Shown: one piece after another, positions 8,656 through 17,291 of the stretch
Position numbering within the stretch: position 1 is the stretch's first letter
Layout: every line of letters begins with the position of its first letter
Origin: CALAED01 sp035765195
GTDB taxonomy: Bacteria > Actinomycetota > Actinomycetes > Streptosporangiales > Streptosporangiaceae
DNA: 64,000 nt
Direction of reading: 5' to 3'
Assembly (NCBI GenBank): GCA_035765195.1
Contig: DASTYC010000024.1
Span: 86,760-150,759 of the forward strand
The notes under the pieces: model-generated
The model's database searches: none
Seen by the model: only the letters and a program-made list of their open reading frames with translations
What the model was told of the DNA's origin: nothing
Made by a program: the position numbers and the translations under genes

Positions 8656-9378
8656 ATGGGCGACATCGACATCGACATCGACTGGGTGGAGATCCCGGCA
8701 GGCGTGCTCGTCCGCGGCACGCCCGCCGCGGACATCGACGCGATCACGGCCGCGCACGCCGACCTCCATGTCCAGCGCGGCTGGATCGCGAAGGAGGCGC
8801 CGCGCGCCGAGGTCGCCGTCGCGGCGTTCGCGATCTCCCGCACCCCGGTGACGGTCGCGCAGTGGTCGGCGTTCGCGGCCGCGACCGGACGACCGCCCGT
8901 GACCGGGCCGCCCGACCACCCCGTCGACGGGCTCGGCCATGCCGACGCGGTCGCGTTCTGCTCCTGGCTCTCCGCACGGATCGGGCTGCCGGTGCGGCTG
9001 CCCACCGAGACCGAATGGGAGCGCGCCGCACGGGGCGGCGACGACCGCGAGTACCCGTGGGGCGATCGGTACCTGCCCGGCCGGGCGAACCTCGCCGACG
9101 CCGGCATCGGCGCGACCACGCCGGTCGGCTCGTTTCCCGGCGGGGCCGGCCCGTTCGGCGTCCTCGACCTCGCCGGCAACGTTGACGAGTGGACCGGCAC
9201 CCGCTACGCGCCCTATCCGGGCGCACCGGCCGGCGTACCTCTTGTGGAGGACTGGGCCGCCGATCCGCACGTCACTCGCGGCGGCGCGTTCCATCACGGG
9301 CGCGACCTCGCCCGGTGCGCTCGCCGCCACGGCGTCTATCCGCCCCTCCGCGGCGCCGGTTTCCGCCTGGCCCAATGA
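8656..9378 (+). CDS. FGE/sulfatase-modifying-factor domain protein, ToxD-like
   Basis: A 240-residue protein made almost entirely of a formylglycine-generating-enzyme (SUMF1) fold: WVEIPAG at the N-terminus, RLPTETEWERAARGG (about 114-128), YPWGD, DLAGNVDEWT (171-180) and a GG-x-x-x-x...R...GFRLA tail. True FGEs carry a copper-binding cysteine pair in this tail; here only Cys221 is visible and the first position is filled by His. It is therefore probably not a sulfatase activator, and no sulfatase is nearby. ToxD of the toxoflavin operon belongs to the same fold, which fits the ToxB- and ToxC-like genes upstream. ATG 8656 was chosen; GTG 8641 is an alternative, and neither has an ideal ribosome site. 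Confidence 0.85.
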   Translation: MGDIDIDIDWVEIPAGVLVRGTPAADIDAITAAHADLHVQRGWIAKEAPRAEVAVAAFAISRTPVTVAQWSAFAAATGRPPVTGPPDHPVDGLGHADAVAFCSWLSARIGLPVRLPTETEWERAARGGDDREYPWGDRYLPGRANLADAGIGATTPVGSFPGGAGPFGVLDLAGNVDEWTGTRYAPYPGAPAGVPLVEDWAADPHVTRGGAFHHGRDLARCARRHGVYPPLRGAGFRLAQ

Positions 9379-9437
9379 CTCGCCCATTGACTCGCCCATT
9401 GCTCGCCGAGGGCGGGCGCCGGTCCGCGGGCCGCGGC

Positions 9438-10202
9438 CTATGCCTTGCGACCGACCGCGCCCCAGCCGAGACCGGCGAAGCGTTCGAAGAGCTCCGGCGG
9501 CAGGAACAGGTCGTTGTCGAGCAGTTCGAGCCCGTCGAAGAACCGCATGATCTCGTCCATGGTGCGCGGCATGAGGCCCGAGCTGGCGCGGGAGTAGACC
9601 TCTTTGACCTGCGAGCCGTCCTCTTTGCGCTCTTCGACGTCGAGCATGTGGGAGATGACCAGGTAGCTGCCCGGCGCCAGCGCGTCTCGCAACGTGGCCA
9701 CGATGTCGTACGCCTCATCGCCGATGAAGTGCAGGACGGCGACGAGCATCAGCGCCGTCGGGCGGGAGAAGTCGATGAGCTCGCCGATCGCGGGGTCGGC
9801 GAGGAGCTTCTCGGGTTCGCGGAGGTCGGCCTCGACCATCGCGACGCCGTCGGTGCCGCTCAGCAGGGCGCGCCCGTGGACGCAGACGACGGGGTCGCTG
9901 TCGACGTAGACGACGCGTGCGTCCGGCGCCGTCGCCTGGGCCACCTCGTGCACGTTCTGCTGGGTGGGGAGCCCGGCGCCAAGGTCGAGGAACTGGCGGA
10001 CCCCGGCCTGGCCGGCGAGGTAGCTCACGGTCTGCCGCAAGAAGATGCGGTTGTGCCGGACGCCCTCGGGAGACTCCGGAAAGGCGGCCGCTATCTGCTC
10101 GGCGGCCGTACGGTCGGCGGCGAAGTTGTCCTTCCCGCCGAGCATGTAGTCGTAGATGCGGGCAATGTTCGGCACATTTGGGTCGAATCCCTTGGGAATC
10201 AT
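9438..10202 (-). CDS. SAM-dependent methyltransferase, DUF574 family
   Basis: A 254-residue protein of the actinobacterial DUF574 (Methyltransf_19) family. It opens with the diagnostic NVPNIARIYDYMLGGKDNF (residues 9-27), followed by the SAM-binding QFLDLGAGLPTQ (about 69-80) and an acidic strand end VVYVDSDP (about 97-104). Family members are putative class I methyltransferases with unknown substrates, numerous in actinomycete genomes. It is convergent with the tox-like operon, so it is not co-transcribed. It could serve that pathway's methylation steps, but it does not look specifically like ToxA. A GAGGGGA ribosome site precedes ATG 10202. Confidence 0.88.
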   Translation of the reverse strand: MIPKGFDPNVPNIARIYDYMLGGKDNFAADRTAAEQIAAAFPESPEGVRHNRIFLRQTVSYLAGQAGVRQFLDLGAGLPTQQNVHEVAQATAPDARVVYVDSDPVVCVHGRALLSGTDGVAMVEADLREPEKLLADPAIGELIDFSRPTALMLVAVLHFIGDEAYDIVATLRDALAPGSYLVISHMLDVEERKEDGSQVKEVYSRASSGLMPRTMDEIMRFFDGLELLDNDLFLPPELFERFAGLGWGAVGRKA

Positions 10203-10404
10203 GCCTGTCCCCTCGGCCCATCCAAGCCGATCTCAGCTCCCGGGCTCATACCGGATGGTAGCGCGGCGGCAGGCGGTCATCGGGACGATTGCGGCCGAAC
10301 GGGATCCGGCGCGGCCGAGCGTGGCCAGGCGGCGACCCTTCGTGTCGACGGTCGAGCATCGGGCAGGCGGGAAATGGTCATTCGATCGAACAACCCATGA
10401 GCAA

Positions 10405-10462
10405 CCGCCCGCCGATGGAGACGTTCCGGGTATGTGCCCGGAATCTCACCACCGGCGGGCGG
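10405..10462. repeat. Long imperfect intergenic hairpin
   Basis: Two 26-base arms (10405-10430 and 10437-10462) pair with only four mismatches around a 6-base loop (tatgtg). The stretch lies in a 327-base gap between the DUF574 methyltransferase start and a small membrane protein gene. No T-run follows, so it is not a classical terminator; it could be a REP/MITE-like palindrome or an RNA structure. No convincing gene is seen in 10203-10529. Confidence 0.55.
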
Positions 10463-10529
10463 CTGAAAGAATTTCTGCGCCATTTCACGAAAAAGTATGA
10501 CCCCCGTGGCGACGGTTTATTTCCGCCGA

Positions 10530-10697
10530 TCACCAGTTGCGGTAAACGGAGACGCCCACCGCGCGCCGCGCCCAGCGGGCGGAACGGCCCTGTGCGTACG
10601 GAGTCAGCGGATCATGGCGGCTGGCCAGGGCGAAGTAAACGAGATACGCGGGGGCCGCGATGACCCCTGTCAGCCCGAGGATAATGATTGGAATCAT
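10530..10697 (-). CDS. Small single-pass membrane protein
   Basis: A 55-residue protein. Residues 2-25 (IPIIILGLTGVIAAPAYLVY...) form one strongly hydrophobic helix, followed by a basic tail with several Arg and Trp. The start ATG 10697 is preceded by GGGAG at ideal spacing, which supports real translation; the longer frame running upstream to 11105 is not needed. Function unknown. Neighbours are a DUF574 methyltransferase (same strand, downstream) and an AhpD-like gene (divergent). Small basic single-pass proteins of this kind are common but poorly characterised. Confidence 0.5.
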   Translation of the reverse strand: MIPIIILGLTGVIAAPAYLVYFALASRHDPLTPYAQGRSARWARRAVGVSVYRNW

Positions 10698-11128
10698 GGT
10701 CAGCTCCCAAGTTCTGGCTACGTCCACGTTCGGTGAAACGCGCCCCCTTGTCTGTGGCGGGTGACACGCAGCGACCGTAACCGGACAGGCATCAATTGGT
10801 GCCCTGGTATTTGCGGGCTCGGCCGTTGCCGGACGTACCCTGAAGTGCCCACATTCGCCCTTCGCGGGCGTCGGCACCGAGTGGGAGCCGCCGCCGGATC
10901 TTCGCGGCTTGATCCGCCGCGCTTCCGAGCCGCTTTGACACGATCGAAATTGTGAGTCGTCGCACCCCGCCGGCGTGCTTGCCCCCACCCCGGCCGGGTA
11001 CCTGAGGATGCGGAAGTCGGCGACCTGGTCGCCCTGGCGGCCGGGACGCGCTTCGCACCCGCCTGCTGTCACGACCTGCCAGACCATCCCGTTATGGCGA
11101 CGCACCGCACCAACGGCAAGGAGATCGC
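10698..11128. other. Intergenic region, nothing clear
   Basis: A 431-base divergent gap between the small membrane protein and the AhpD-like gene. A minus frame extends through most of it, but without a good start or a recognisable product. No strong hairpin or operator was noticed; it presumably contains the two promoters. Confidence 0.35.
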
Positions 11129-11602
11129 ATGGACTCCCGCTTCGACTACTACGGCAACCCCGTCGGGCTGCAGTTCACGAAGTACATCAATTCAGCAGGC
11201 AAGTTCCTGTCAGAATCGAGCCTCCCGGCCGCCACGCAGGAACTGGTGAAGATTCGCGCCAGCCAGATCAACAGCTGTAGCTACTGCACCGACATGCACA
11301 CCAAGGACGCCCGGTACGCCGGTGAGACGCCGGAGCGGCTCAGCCTCGTCGCCGCCTGGCGGGAGGCGACCGTCTTCACCGACGCCGAACGCGCCGCCCT
11401 CGAACTCGCCGAGGAGGGCACGCGCATCGCCGACGCCGCCACCGGCGTCAGCGACGAGACCTGGGCGAACGCCGCCAAACACTACGACGACGATCAACTC
11501 GCCGCGCTCGTCTCCCTCATCGCCATCATCAACACCTACAACCGAATGAACGTGATCATTCGACAGCCCGCCGGGGCCTACCAGCCCGGGCAATCACGCT
11601 GA
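11129..11602 (+). CDS. Carboxymuconolactone decarboxylase / AhpD-like protein
   Basis: A 157-residue all-helical protein of the carboxymuconolactone decarboxylase family, alkylhydroperoxidase D-like branch. The motif NSCSYCTDMHTKDAR (about residues 48-62) carries the CxxC redox pair and the following His of the AhpD active site, which supports peroxide or thiol redox chemistry rather than decarboxylation. Length is typical for the single-domain subgroup. AAGGAG precedes ATG 11129. It appears to be monocistronic. The physiological partner (for example a lipoylated carrier) is not visible here. Confidence 0.88.
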   Translation: MDSRFDYYGNPVGLQFTKYINSAGKFLSESSLPAATQELVKIRASQINSCSYCTDMHTKDARYAGETPERLSLVAAWREATVFTDAERAALELAEEGTRIADAATGVSDETWANAAKHYDDDQLAALVSLIAIINTYNRMNVIIRQPAGAYQPGQSR

Positions 11603-11763
11603 CCGCCAGGCCGCCCGCCGCGGCGGGCGCCGCATGCGGCCGCCGCTCCGGGTGTGGCCGCATGTGGCCTGAAGGCGCTTTCCGGTCATCCGTGGCGTGA
11701 GCTGATCCGTCCCGATCTCCAAGGGGCCCGGCCGGGCCGTTTCGGGGGAACGGAAGGACGACC

Positions 11764-13326
11764 ATGCGGAGATCGACGACCGCGGCGGCGGTGGCGGTGG
11801 TGTTGGGCACGGCGCTGGCGGGGGCGGCCGCGGGCGGGCCGGCGCAGGCGCGGCAGACCGCCCGCTCCGGCTGCGTGCTGGGCGGGGCCGACTTCGACGG
11901 CGACACGTGCGGGGACCTCGTGGTGGGCGACCCGGCGGCGACCGTGAAGGGGCTGGCCAATGCCGGGCGGATCAACGTGCTGTACGGGGCCGCCACCGGG
12001 ACGACCGGGCGCCGCGCCGTACTGGCGCAGGGCCTGCCGGGCGTCGGAGACAGCGCCGAGGCCGGCGATCAGTTCGGCGCGGTCCTGCACGCGATGCGGG
12101 TCGACGCCGACCCCTACGCCGATCTCGTCGTCGGCGTGCCCCAAGAGTCCGTGGGCTCGGCGGAACGCGCCGGGATCATTCAGGTGATCTACGGGTCGGC
12201 CGACGGGCTCGGCGCCGGGCGGCCGGGGCTCGTGCTGCGACAGAGCGTCTTCGGCATCGCCGGCGCGCCGGAGGCGGGGGACCGGTTCGGCGCCGCGCTC
12301 GGCGCCAACACGACGCGGACCGACGATGGGCCGGCTCCGGCCATCGCCTACGGCGCACCGGGCGAGGACATCGGCACCAGCGCCGATGCCGGCCTCGCCG
12401 GCCTGGTCGTCTTCGACCGCGACACGGGCGCCGTCACGGCCGCGGGCGCCATCGACCAGGGCAGCCCGGGAATCTCCGGCACGGTCGAGGCGGGCGACCG
12501 GTTCGGCCAGTCGGTCGCGGTCATCCAGGGTCCCGGCGGCTTCAGCTGCCCGGTGACGGGAACGCGGGGCCTGACGATGGCCGTGGGCGCCCCCGGCGAG
12601 GACTTCGGAAGCACGGCGGACGCGGGGATGGTCCACGTCGTGCGGAACCTCGACGGTGACTCGACACTGTCCCAGGACACCCCAGGGGTCGACGGCGCCC
12701 CCGAGGCCGGCGACCAGTTCGGCGCCGCCCTCGCGCTCACGTCGGAGTGCGAGCACGACGGCCCGTCCCACATCAAGCTGGTCGTCGGTACGCCGGGCGA
12801 GGACGAGGGCGCGATCGCCGACTCGGGGATGATCCACTACTTCGGCACCGATGACGACGAGCTTCCGCTGCCGCACCGGTGGAGCGTCCATCAAAACAGC
12901 GTCGACGTCGCCGACCAGTCCGAGGCCGGCGACCGGTTCGGCGCCGTGCTGGCGCTCGGCGGTCCGTGGCGCGGCGACAACGTCGGGCAGGCGATCGTGG
13001 TGGGCGTTCCACGTGAAGACGTCGGCGCGACCGCCGACGCCGGCGCCGTCCACATCTTCGGGGACAGCCTGGTCGCGCCCGGCGCCGCCGACCTGTTCGT
13101 CACCCAGGCGCAGGCGGCCGAGCCCGTCGAGGCCGGCGACCAGTTCGGCGCCGCCCTCGCCGCGTACCAGGACCACCTGCTCATCGGGGCGCCGGACGAC
13201 GTGACCCACAGCACGGGCCTGGTGCACGGGCTCCCCTGGACCCAAGCGGGCACCGGCCTGTCCTTTGTCCCGGGCCAAGACGGCGTCCCCGCGGACGCGG
13301 TCCGCTTCGGCGCCGCCGTGGACTGA
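11764..13326 (+). CDS. Secreted FG-GAP repeat (integrin-type beta-propeller) protein
   Basis: A 520-residue exported protein. Residues 1-30 form a Sec signal peptide ending near AQA. The mature part consists of repeating propeller blades: the string EAGD(Q/R)FG(A/Q) occurs six times and is paired with G(A/T/V)P-x-E-x-x-G blade loops, as in FG-GAP/integrin-alpha repeats. ADFDGDTCGDLVVGDP near residue 41 resembles the calcium-binding loop of this family. There is no LPXTG or membrane anchor, so it is probably secreted free. Such proteins bind ligands or calcium; the specific role is unknown. GGAAGG precedes the ATG. Confidence 0.85.
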   Translation: MRRSTTAAAVAVVLGTALAGAAAGGPAQARQTARSGCVLGGADFDGDTCGDLVVGDPAATVKGLANAGRINVLYGAATGTTGRRAVLAQGLPGVGDSAEAGDQFGAVLHAMRVDADPYADLVVGVPQESVGSAERAGIIQVIYGSADGLGAGRPGLVLRQSVFGIAGAPEAGDRFGAALGANTTRTDDGPAPAIAYGAPGEDIGTSADAGLAGLVVFDRDTGAVTAAGAIDQGSPGISGTVEAGDRFGQSVAVIQGPGGFSCPVTGTRGLTMAVGAPGEDFGSTADAGMVHVVRNLDGDSTLSQDTPGVDGAPEAGDQFGAALALTSECEHDGPSHIKLVVGTPGEDEGAIADSGMIHYFGTDDDELPLPHRWSVHQNSVDVADQSEAGDRFGAVLALGGPWRGDNVGQAIVVGVPREDVGATADAGAVHIFGDSLVAPGAADLFVTQAQAAEPVEAGDQFGAALAAYQDHLLIGAPDDVTHSTGLVHGLPWTQAGTGLSFVPGQDGVPADAVRFGAAVD

Positions 13327-13334
13327 CCTGGTTT

Positions 13335-13352
13335 GTGTCCAGAAATGGACAC
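13335..13352 (+). terminator. Possible weak terminator hairpin
   Basis: GTGTCCA-gaaa-TGGACAC forms a perfect 7-base stem with a GAAA tetraloop ten bases after the FG-GAP gene. A T-rich stretch (cttcttttcg) follows some 15 bases later. Termination is plausible but not certain. Confidence 0.4.
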
Positions 13353-13525
13353 CGTGAATCTATGCCTTCTTTTCGCAGGTCAGTCGGGCTTTTTGGGGTA
13401 ATTCGCGAACACTTCGGCCGTGCGCCTCATCGCCCTATCTACCCCATTCGTCCGGAAAGGCTTTACGCTCCCCTCGGCTGGTCGGGGGGCAGGCGCGCTT
13501 GATCCATTTCTTCCGGAGGTGTGGC

Positions 13526-16500
13526 GTGGACCGGAGTCCTACCCTTGGCGGCGGACGGCGGTCACGCCGCCGCCGCGTACGACCGTTCGTCGCCGTCGCC
13601 GGCGTGCTCGGGCTGATCGTGACCGGCCTGGCCGGTCCGGCGTCCGCGGCGCCCCCGGCGCCGACGCCGGGGCAGTGGAAGGCCACGCCCCTGACGGGCG
13701 GGACCCTCGTCCACGGCGCCAAGTCGGTGAGCGGCCGACTGGCCAAGTCCGACGCGGGACTGCTCGCCCTGCGCAGCGCCAAGCCGGTGAACGTCGTCGT
13801 CAAGCTCGACTACGACGCGCTGGCCGCCTACCGCGGCGGGCTGCCCGGGCTGTCCGCCACCAGTCCCGCGGCCACGCACCGCGCCTTCAATCCCAAGAGC
13901 GACAGCGTCCGGCGCTACGAGAGCTACGTCGGCGGCGTCGAGAACCGCTTCCTCGGCGCGCTGCGCTCCCGCGTGCCCGAGGCCAGGGCGGGCAAGGCGC
14001 TGCGGCTCGTGTACGGCGGCATCCCGCTGACCCTGCCCGGCAACAAGGTCGCCGGGCTGCTCAAGCTGCCCGGCGTGGCCGCCGTCCAGCGCGACCGCAT
14101 GGAACGACGGCTCACCGACTCCAGCCCGGCCTTCATCGGCGCCGACACGATCTACCGGCAGCTGGGCGGCAGCGCCAACTCCGGCAAGGGCGTGATCGTG
14201 GGCGTGCTGGACAGCGGAGCCTGGCCGGAGCACCCGTCGTACAACGACCCGGGCAACCTGCCCGCTCCGCCGCCCACCGCCGACGGCACCGCGCGCACCT
14301 GTGACTTCGGCGACAACCCGCTGACCCCGGCCGCCGACACGTTCGCCTGCAACCGGAAGCTCATCTCCGGCCAGCCGTTCCTCGACACCTACAACGCCGT
14401 CGTCGGCGACGAGCAGTACCCGGACAGCGCCCGCGACTCCGACGGCCACGGCACGCACACCTCGACGACCTCGGCCGGCGGCGCGGTGGCGAACGCGAAC
14501 CCGCTCGGCATCGACCGCGGCCCGATCCACGGAATCGCCCAGGCCGCGCACGTCGCGGTCTACAAGGTCTGCGGCATCCAGGGCTGCTTCACCTCCGACA
14601 CGGTCCTGGCCGTGCAGCGCGCGATCCTCGACAAGGTGCGAGTGATCAACTTCTCCATCTCCGGAGGCGTCGACCCGTTCAGCGACCCCGTCGAGCTGGC
14701 CTTCCTGGACGCGTACGCGGCGGGCGTCTTCGTCTCCGCGTCGGCCGGCAACGAGGGGCCCGGCGCGGCGACCGTCAACCACAACGGGCCGTGGGTCACG
14801 ACGGTGGCCGCGTCCTCCCAGCGGCGCGCCTTCCTCTCGACGATCACGCTCACCGGGGGCGGCGCCACGGCCACGCTGCGCGGCGCCTCCATCACCGCCG
14901 GGATTCCGACCGCGACGCCGGTGGTGCTCGCCGGCGCCGCGCCCTACAACGACATCGACTGCAGCACGCCCGCCCCGCCGGGAACCTTCACCGGCAAGAT
15001 CGTCGTCTGCCGGCGCTCGGTGGTCAGCAACGTCGGCCGCGTCGACCGGGGCTTCAACGTCCGACAGGGCGGCGCCGCCGGGATGCTGCTGTTCAACGAG
15101 CGGCTCGCCGAGACGATGACCGACAACCACTGGCTGCCGACCGTGCACCTGGAGAAGCCGGAAGGCGACGCGCTGGTGGCGTTCCTCGGCGCGCACCCGG
15201 ACGCGCGGGCGACGTTCACGCAGGGCGCCAAGGCCACCGGGACGGGCGACGTCATGACCTCGTTCTCCTCGCGCGGGCCGGGCGGCGACTTCCTCAAGCC
15301 CGACGTGACCGCGCCCGGTCTGCAGATCCTGGCCGGCAACACGCCGACGCCGGATCCCGCGGTGACCGCGCTCGGCCCGGCGGGCAACCTCTACCAGGCG
15401 ATCGCCGGAACGTCGATGTCGTCGCCGCACGTGGCCGGCTCGGCCGCGCTGCTGTTCGCCCTGCACCCGGACTGGACGCCCGGCCAGGTCAAGTCGGCGC
15501 TGGAGACCACCGCCAAGACCTCGGTGGTCAAGCACGACCGGACGACGCCGGCCGACCCGTTCGACGTCGGCGGCGGCCGGATCGACCTGTCCAAGGCCGG
15601 CGACCCGGGCCTGACGTTCGACGAGACGGCGGCGAAGTACGCGGCGTCGGCCGCGCTGCCCGCCGCGGACAGGATCGACCTGAACCTGCCGTCGGTGAAC
15701 GCGCCCACCATGCCCGGGGTGATCACCACCACCCGTACGGCGAAGAACGTCACGAACCGGACGCTGAACTACAAGGCCTCGGGGACGGCGCCCAGCGGCG
15801 CGCAGATCACCGTGGTGCCGAGTTCGTTCTCCGTCCAGCCCGGCAAGACCGTCAAGCTGACCATCGCGATCACCGGGCTGGGGCTGGCCCCGGGGCAGTA
15901 CTTCGGCCAGATCAAACTCGATCAGCAGGGCGGCGCGCGCGACCTGCACCTGCCGGTGGCCTTCAACCGCCAGCAGGGCGGGGTCACGCTCGCGCAGACC
16001 TGCGACCCGGCGTCGATCGCGGTGAACACCGGCCGGTCGACCTGCTCGGTGACGGTCCAGAACAACACCCTGGAGGCCACCGACGTCAAGGCCCTCAGCC
16101 ATCTCGACGCGAACCTCAGCCTGACCTCCGTCACCGGGGCGACGAGGCTCGGCTCGCGGGACGTGGTGGCGACGGCCGACCTGACCCGCCGTGAGCCGGA
16201 CCGGCCCACGATCGCGCCGGGCGAGACGCCGGCCGGCTACCTGCCGCTGGACGACTTCGGGATCACCCCGACGCCGATCGGCGACGAGGACGCGCTGAAC
16301 TTCACCGTCCCGGCGTTCGTCTTCGCGGGTAAGACCTACACCCAGATCGGTGTGACCTCCAACGGCTACTCGGTGGCCGGCGGCGCCACGGCTCAAGACG
16401 TTCTCTTCGAGCCGCAGACGCTGCCCGACCCGGCTCGCCCGAACGCCGAGATGGCGCCGTTCTGGACCGACCTCGACGGCACCGGGGCACCGGGCATCCT

Positions 16501-16906
16501 CGCCGGCACGCTGACCGACGGCGTCAACGACTGGCTCGTCATCGAGTGGCGCGAGAACGTCTTCGGCACCACCAGCGGCCGGGTGTTCCAGCAGTGGATC
16601 GGCCTGAACGGAACCGAGGACATCACGTTCACCTACGACCCGGCCAACCTGCCCGCGGCCCCGCCGGCCGGCTTCGGCCTGACCGTGGGCGCGGAGAACG
16701 ACGAGGGCAACGCCGGCGACCAGATCACCGGCGTGCCGACGGAGGATCTGCGGGTCACCAGCACGCCAGGCGCGCCGGGCGGGACGCTGACCTACAGCTT
16801 CGAGCTGAAGGGCACCCGCACAGGCGCCGGCAACGTCACCACGCTGATGTCGACCCCGGCCGTGCGGGGGGCGACGAGCGACGTCGACGCCATCACGGTC
16901 CGGTAG
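13526..16906 (+). CDS. Secreted S8 subtilisin-like serine protease
   Basis: A 1126-residue exported protease. GTG 13526 has GGAGG six bases upstream and yields an Arg-rich n-region and hydrophobic signal peptide ending near ASA. A propeptide (about 30-190) precedes the catalytic domain with Asp229 (VLDSG), His308 (GHGTHT) and Ser630 (GTSMSSPH). The wide His-Ser gap accommodates a PA domain (about residues 440-560), a layout shared with large actinobacterial and plant-type subtilases. A fibronectin-III-like region follows (about 740-820), and the last 250 residues are a separate beta-rich domain of unknown role. It probably degrades extracellular protein. It is monocistronic with a strong terminator downstream. 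Confidence 0.93.
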   Translation: MDRSPTLGGGRRSRRRRVRPFVAVAGVLGLIVTGLAGPASAAPPAPTPGQWKATPLTGGTLVHGAKSVSGRLAKSDAGLLALRSAKPVNVVVKLDYDALAAYRGGLPGLSATSPAATHRAFNPKSDSVRRYESYVGGVENRFLGALRSRVPEARAGKALRLVYGGIPLTLPGNKVAGLLKLPGVAAVQRDRMERRLTDSSPAFIGADTIYRQLGGSANSGKGVIVGVLDSGAWPEHPSYNDPGNLPAPPPTADGTARTCDFGDNPLTPAADTFACNRKLISGQPFLDTYNAVVGDEQYPDSARDSDGHGTHTSTTSAGGAVANANPLGIDRGPIHGIAQAAHVAVYKVCGIQGCFTSDTVLAVQRAILDKVRVINFSISGGVDPFSDPVELAFLDAYAAGVFVSASAGNEGPGAATVNHNGPWVTTVAASSQRRAFLSTITLTGGGATATLRGASITAGIPTATPVVLAGAAPYNDIDCSTPAPPGTFTGKIVVCRRSVVSNVGRVDRGFNVRQGGAAGMLLFNERLAETMTDNHWLPTVHLEKPEGDALVAFLGAHPDARATFTQGAKATGTGDVMTSFSSRGPGGDFLKPDVTAPGLQILAGNTPTPDPAVTALGPAGNLYQAIAGTSMSSPHVAGSAALLFALHPDWTPGQVKSALETTAKTSVVKHDRTTPADPFDVGGGRIDLSKAGDPGLTFDETAAKYAASAALPAADRIDLNLPSVNAPTMPGVITTTRTAKNVTNRTLNYKASGTAPSGAQITVVPSSFSVQPGKTVKLTIAITGLGLAPGQYFGQIKLDQQGGARDLHLPVAFNRQQGGVTLAQTCDPASIAVNTGRSTCSVTVQNNTLEATDVKALSHLDANLSLTSVTGATRLGSRDVVATADLTRREPDRPTIAPGETPAGYLPLDDFGITPTPIGDEDALNFTVPAFVFAGKTYTQIGVTSNGYSVAGGATAQDVLFEPQTLPDPARPNAEMAPFWTDLDGTGAPGILAGTLTDGVNDWLVIEWRENVFGTTSGRVFQQWIGLNGTEDITFTYDPANLPAAPPAGFGLTVGAENDEGNAGDQITGVPTEDLRVTSTPGAPGGTLTYSFELKGTRTGAGNVTTLMSTPAVRGATSDVDAITVR

Positions 16907-16913
16907 CGGCCCG

Positions 16914-16941
16914 CCGCCGTCCGCCTCCGGGCGGACGGCGG
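16914..16941 (+). terminator. Hairpin terminator after the subtilase
   Basis: A perfect 12-base GC stem (16914-16925 / 16930-16941) with a 4-base loop starts eight bases after the subtilase stop. No U-tract follows, as is usual in high-GC actinobacteria. The remaining gap to 17291 holds the next hairpin and a leader for the HNH gene. Confidence 0.75.
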
Positions 16942-16960
16942 GGTACGGCGAACACGAGCC

Positions 16961-16993
16961 CGGGCCCGGGCTACGACCCCTGGCCCGGGCCCG
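16961..16993. terminator. Second GC hairpin, probable terminator
   Basis: CGGGCCCGGGC (16961-16971) and GCCCGGGCCCG (16983-16993) form a perfect 11-base stem with an 11-base loop. Together with the adjacent hairpin it makes a double structure that likely insulates the HNH gene. Confidence 0.5.
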
Positions 16994-17291
16994 TGCCGGC
17001 CCGGGGGCGGCTGACGCCGGCGGCGGGCGGCGGGCGGCGTTGGGTGCGGCTTCACGAGCCGTTCAACCGGCCGCCACACTCCTAATCGATCTTCGTTCGG
17101 CGTGTTTTCCCAGGTCAGACCGGTTGCGTGGAAAGATCAGCGGCAGGGTCTGACCAATGCCGAGCCGACCTGTCGGCAAAGCTCGATATTTCGCCATTCG
17201 GAGTCAATTGCGAACCTCCTTGTGACTCCCCGCTCCGCGGCGACCAGGATTCTTCGCTCCTGGCCGGGCGGGAGAACGAAGGAGACACCTC

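Noticed and set aside
8656..9378. A formylglycine-generating enzyme that activates a sulfatase.
   Set aside because: No sulfatase is seen nearby and one of the two expected copper cysteines is absent.
9438..10202. The DUF574 methyltransferase as the ToxA equivalent of the tox-like operon.
   Set aside because: It is on the opposite strand, lacks co-transcription and belongs to a large actinobacterial family with many copies per genome; proximity alone is weak evidence.
13562..16396. A 944-residue open frame antisense to the subtilase, and similar long antisense frames elsewhere (for example 2650-4353 and 7051-9399).
   Set aside because: They lie opposite genes with clear motifs, are rich in Arg/Gly/Val and have no recognisable domain; such frames are a normal by-product of GC-rich codon use.
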